Translations under genes and position numbers: made by a program
Assembly: GCA_903862155.1 (NCBI GenBank)
Contig: CAIOXF010000334.1
Span: 1 to 5,993 of the forward strand
Source of the DNA: an uncultured cyanobacterium
Lineage (GTDB): Bacteria > Cyanobacteriota > Cyanobacteriia > PCC-6307 > Cyanobiaceae
Length of the DNA stretch: 5,993 bases
Direction of reading: 5' to 3'
Shown here: in pieces, positions 5,455-5,993 of the stretch
Layout of the letters: each line of letters starts with the position of its first letter
Numbering within the stretch: position 1 is the stretch's first letter
The notes under the pieces: model-generated
What the model saw: the letters and a program-made list of their open reading frames with translations, nothing else
Databases searched by the model: none
Told to the model about the DNA's origin: nothing

Positions 5455-5820
5455 ATGCTCACTGGCCCCGATCTGCTGGCCAAGGTCAAGGAACTCGGTG
5501 ATGTCTCTAAGTCGGAGCTGGTGCGCAGCTGCGGCTATGTGAGCACCAAGAAAGACGGTGGCGAGCGGCTGAATTTCACCGCCTTCTATGAGGCCCTGCT
5601 GGAGGCCAAGGGCTTGAGCCTCGGTATCGATGGCAAGGGCAAAGGGCCCGGCGGCCGGAAGCTCAGCTACGTGGCCACGGTGCAGGGCAACGGCAACCTG
5701 CTGATCGGTAAGGCCTACACCGCCCAGCTCGATCTGCAGCCCGGCGATGAGTTTGAGATCAAGCTCGGCAAGAAGCAGATCCGGCTGGTGCCCGTGGGCG
5801 GTGCCGACGAAGAGGAGTGA
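5455..5820 (+). CDS. AbrB-like transcriptional regulator of the cyanobacterial (cyAbrB) type
   Basis: The protein has 121 residues. The N-terminal part (about 1-55) contains GPDLLAKVKELGDVSKSELVR and a CGYVSTKKDGGERLNFTAFYEALLEAKG segment characteristic of the cyanobacteria-specific AbrB-like family. A Gly/Lys-rich linker (GIDGKGKGPGGRKL) follows, then the AbrB-like swapped-hairpin fold (about 70-115) with GNGNLLIGKAYTAQLDLQPGDEFEIKLGKKQIRLVPV. An acidic tail (DEEE) ends it. Members bind DNA with broad specificity and, in studied cyanobacteria, affect nitrogen, carbon-uptake and other metabolic genes; the targets here cannot be told. An in-frame TGA at 5440-5442 leaves ATG 5455 as the only start, so the N-terminus is firm. 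It stands alone on the plus strand, is divergent from the two-component operon, and ends at its own intrinsic terminator. The AbrB-like half at the C-terminus is the normal arrangement in this family, unlike Bacillus AbrB. Confidence 0.94.
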   Translation: MLTGPDLLAKVKELGDVSKSELVRSCGYVSTKKDGGERLNFTAFYEALLEAKGLSLGIDGKGKGPGGRKLSYVATVQGNGNLLIGKAYTAQLDLQPGDEFEIKLGKKQIRLVPVGGADEEE

Positions 5821-5824
5821 GCCG

Positions 5825-5880
5825 GGGCCTGGCTTCGGCCCGCCGAGGCTTGACCTGACCCCGTTGGCGTGAAGCCGCCA
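5825..5880 (+). other. Two small hairpins between the cyAbrB stop and its terminator
   Basis: GGGCC (5825-5829) pairs with GGCCC (5837-5841) around a seven-base loop, and TGGCG (5865-5869) pairs with CGCCA (5876-5880) around a six-base loop. Both are five-bp stems without T tracts. They may merely be 3' UTR structure in GC-rich sequence. With the terminator they make the 3' UTR a series of three hairpins. Confidence 0.3.
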
Positions 5881-5886
5881 CGCTCC

Positions 5887-5915
5887 AGCCCGCCGTCGTT
5901 AGATGGCGGGCTTTT
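5887..5915 (+). terminator. Intrinsic terminator of cyAbrB
   Basis: AGCCCGCC (5887-5894) pairs perfectly with GGCGGGCT (5905-5912). Three more inner pairs (one G-T) close on the tetraloop GTTA, and the stem is followed by a T run ending at 5915 (TTTT). This is a textbook Rho-independent terminator on the plus strand, 66 bases after the cyAbrB stop. The minus strand lacks a T run after the stem, so it is one-directional. Confidence 0.88.
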
Positions 5916-5993
5916 GCTTGGGATCCAAGTGCTTGAGCCTGTGGCTTAGCTTGTGGTATGGCGACAGCGGGTGAAACAAATAATCGCCACATA
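5916..5993 (+). other. Possible promoter and start of a further plus-strand gene at the window edge
   Basis: After the terminator, TTGAGC (5933-5938) and TATGGC (5957-5962) are 18 bases apart, and a TG one base before the -10 makes it an extended -10 type. Two start codons also lie here: ATG 5958, opening MATAGETNNRHI, and GTG 5971, opening MKQIIAT. The two readings partly exclude each other, since the ATG lies inside the -10. The open frames are too short to identify a product or to prefer either start. Confidence 0.25.

Noticed and set aside
5256..5489. Minus-strand 77-codon frame, Pro/His/Gln-rich, in the divergent region
   Set aside because: It overlaps the cyAbrB start and consists of low-complexity translation of the C-rich strand. 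No ribosome binding site or domain is seen.
1..5993. HIP1 octamers, CRISPR repeats, tRNA or rRNA genes, transposase or integrase genes
   Set aside because: A visual search found no GCGATCGC, no regularly spaced repeats, no cloverleaf-like sequence and no mobile-element protein motifs. Only near-matches of HIP1 such as ACGATCGC were seen.

Overview
The window looks like part of a high-GC cyanobacterial chromosome, most likely a picocyanobacterium of the Cyanobium/Synechococcus group. The main evidence is a small AbrB-like regulator of the cyanobacterial type (cyAbrB) at 5455-5820. It is supported by a compact class-3-type aldehyde dehydrogenase of the kind common in cyanobacteria, very GC-rich coding sequence, few Shine-Dalgarno motifs, and no HIP1 octamer (GCGATCGC) found by eye. 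The genus is an inference. I saw no mobile element, CRISPR array, tRNA or rRNA.

Layout, right to left along the minus strand: a NarL/FixJ-type response regulator (4568-5191) is followed after 3 bases by a two-transmembrane sensor histidine kinase with an extracytoplasmic double-Cache-like domain (2534-4564). After 89 bases comes a short protein with a LysR-like winged helix-turn-helix and a shrunken effector region (1815-2444). After 32 bases comes an aldehyde dehydrogenase (397-1782). A strong 13-bp hairpin (350-378) separates it from a secreted LysM protein whose 3' part runs off the left edge (1-291). On the plus strand, cyAbrB is transcribed divergently from the response regulator and ends at a clear intrinsic terminator (5887-5915). 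The last ~80 bases may hold the promoter or start of another plus-strand gene.

How the genes may work together: the kinase and regulator are almost certainly a cognate two-component pair, because they are translationally spaced in one operon. The LysR-like protein and the dehydrogenase are close enough to share a transcript, so regulation of aldehyde oxidation by the LysR-like protein is a reasonable but untested idea. The 263-base divergent region between the response regulator and cyAbrB (5192-5454) carries a heptamer repeat with a near-palindrome on the two-component side, a G-rich tract in the middle, and a hairpin-like inverted repeat just upstream of a candidate -10 box on the cyAbrB side. 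This makes it the most interesting regulatory stretch in the window.

Nothing here is a clearly new defence or biosynthetic system. The least ordinary items are the miniature LysR-like protein, the pairing of an HEIxxPL-type kinase with a LuxR-output regulator, and the structured divergent promoter region.
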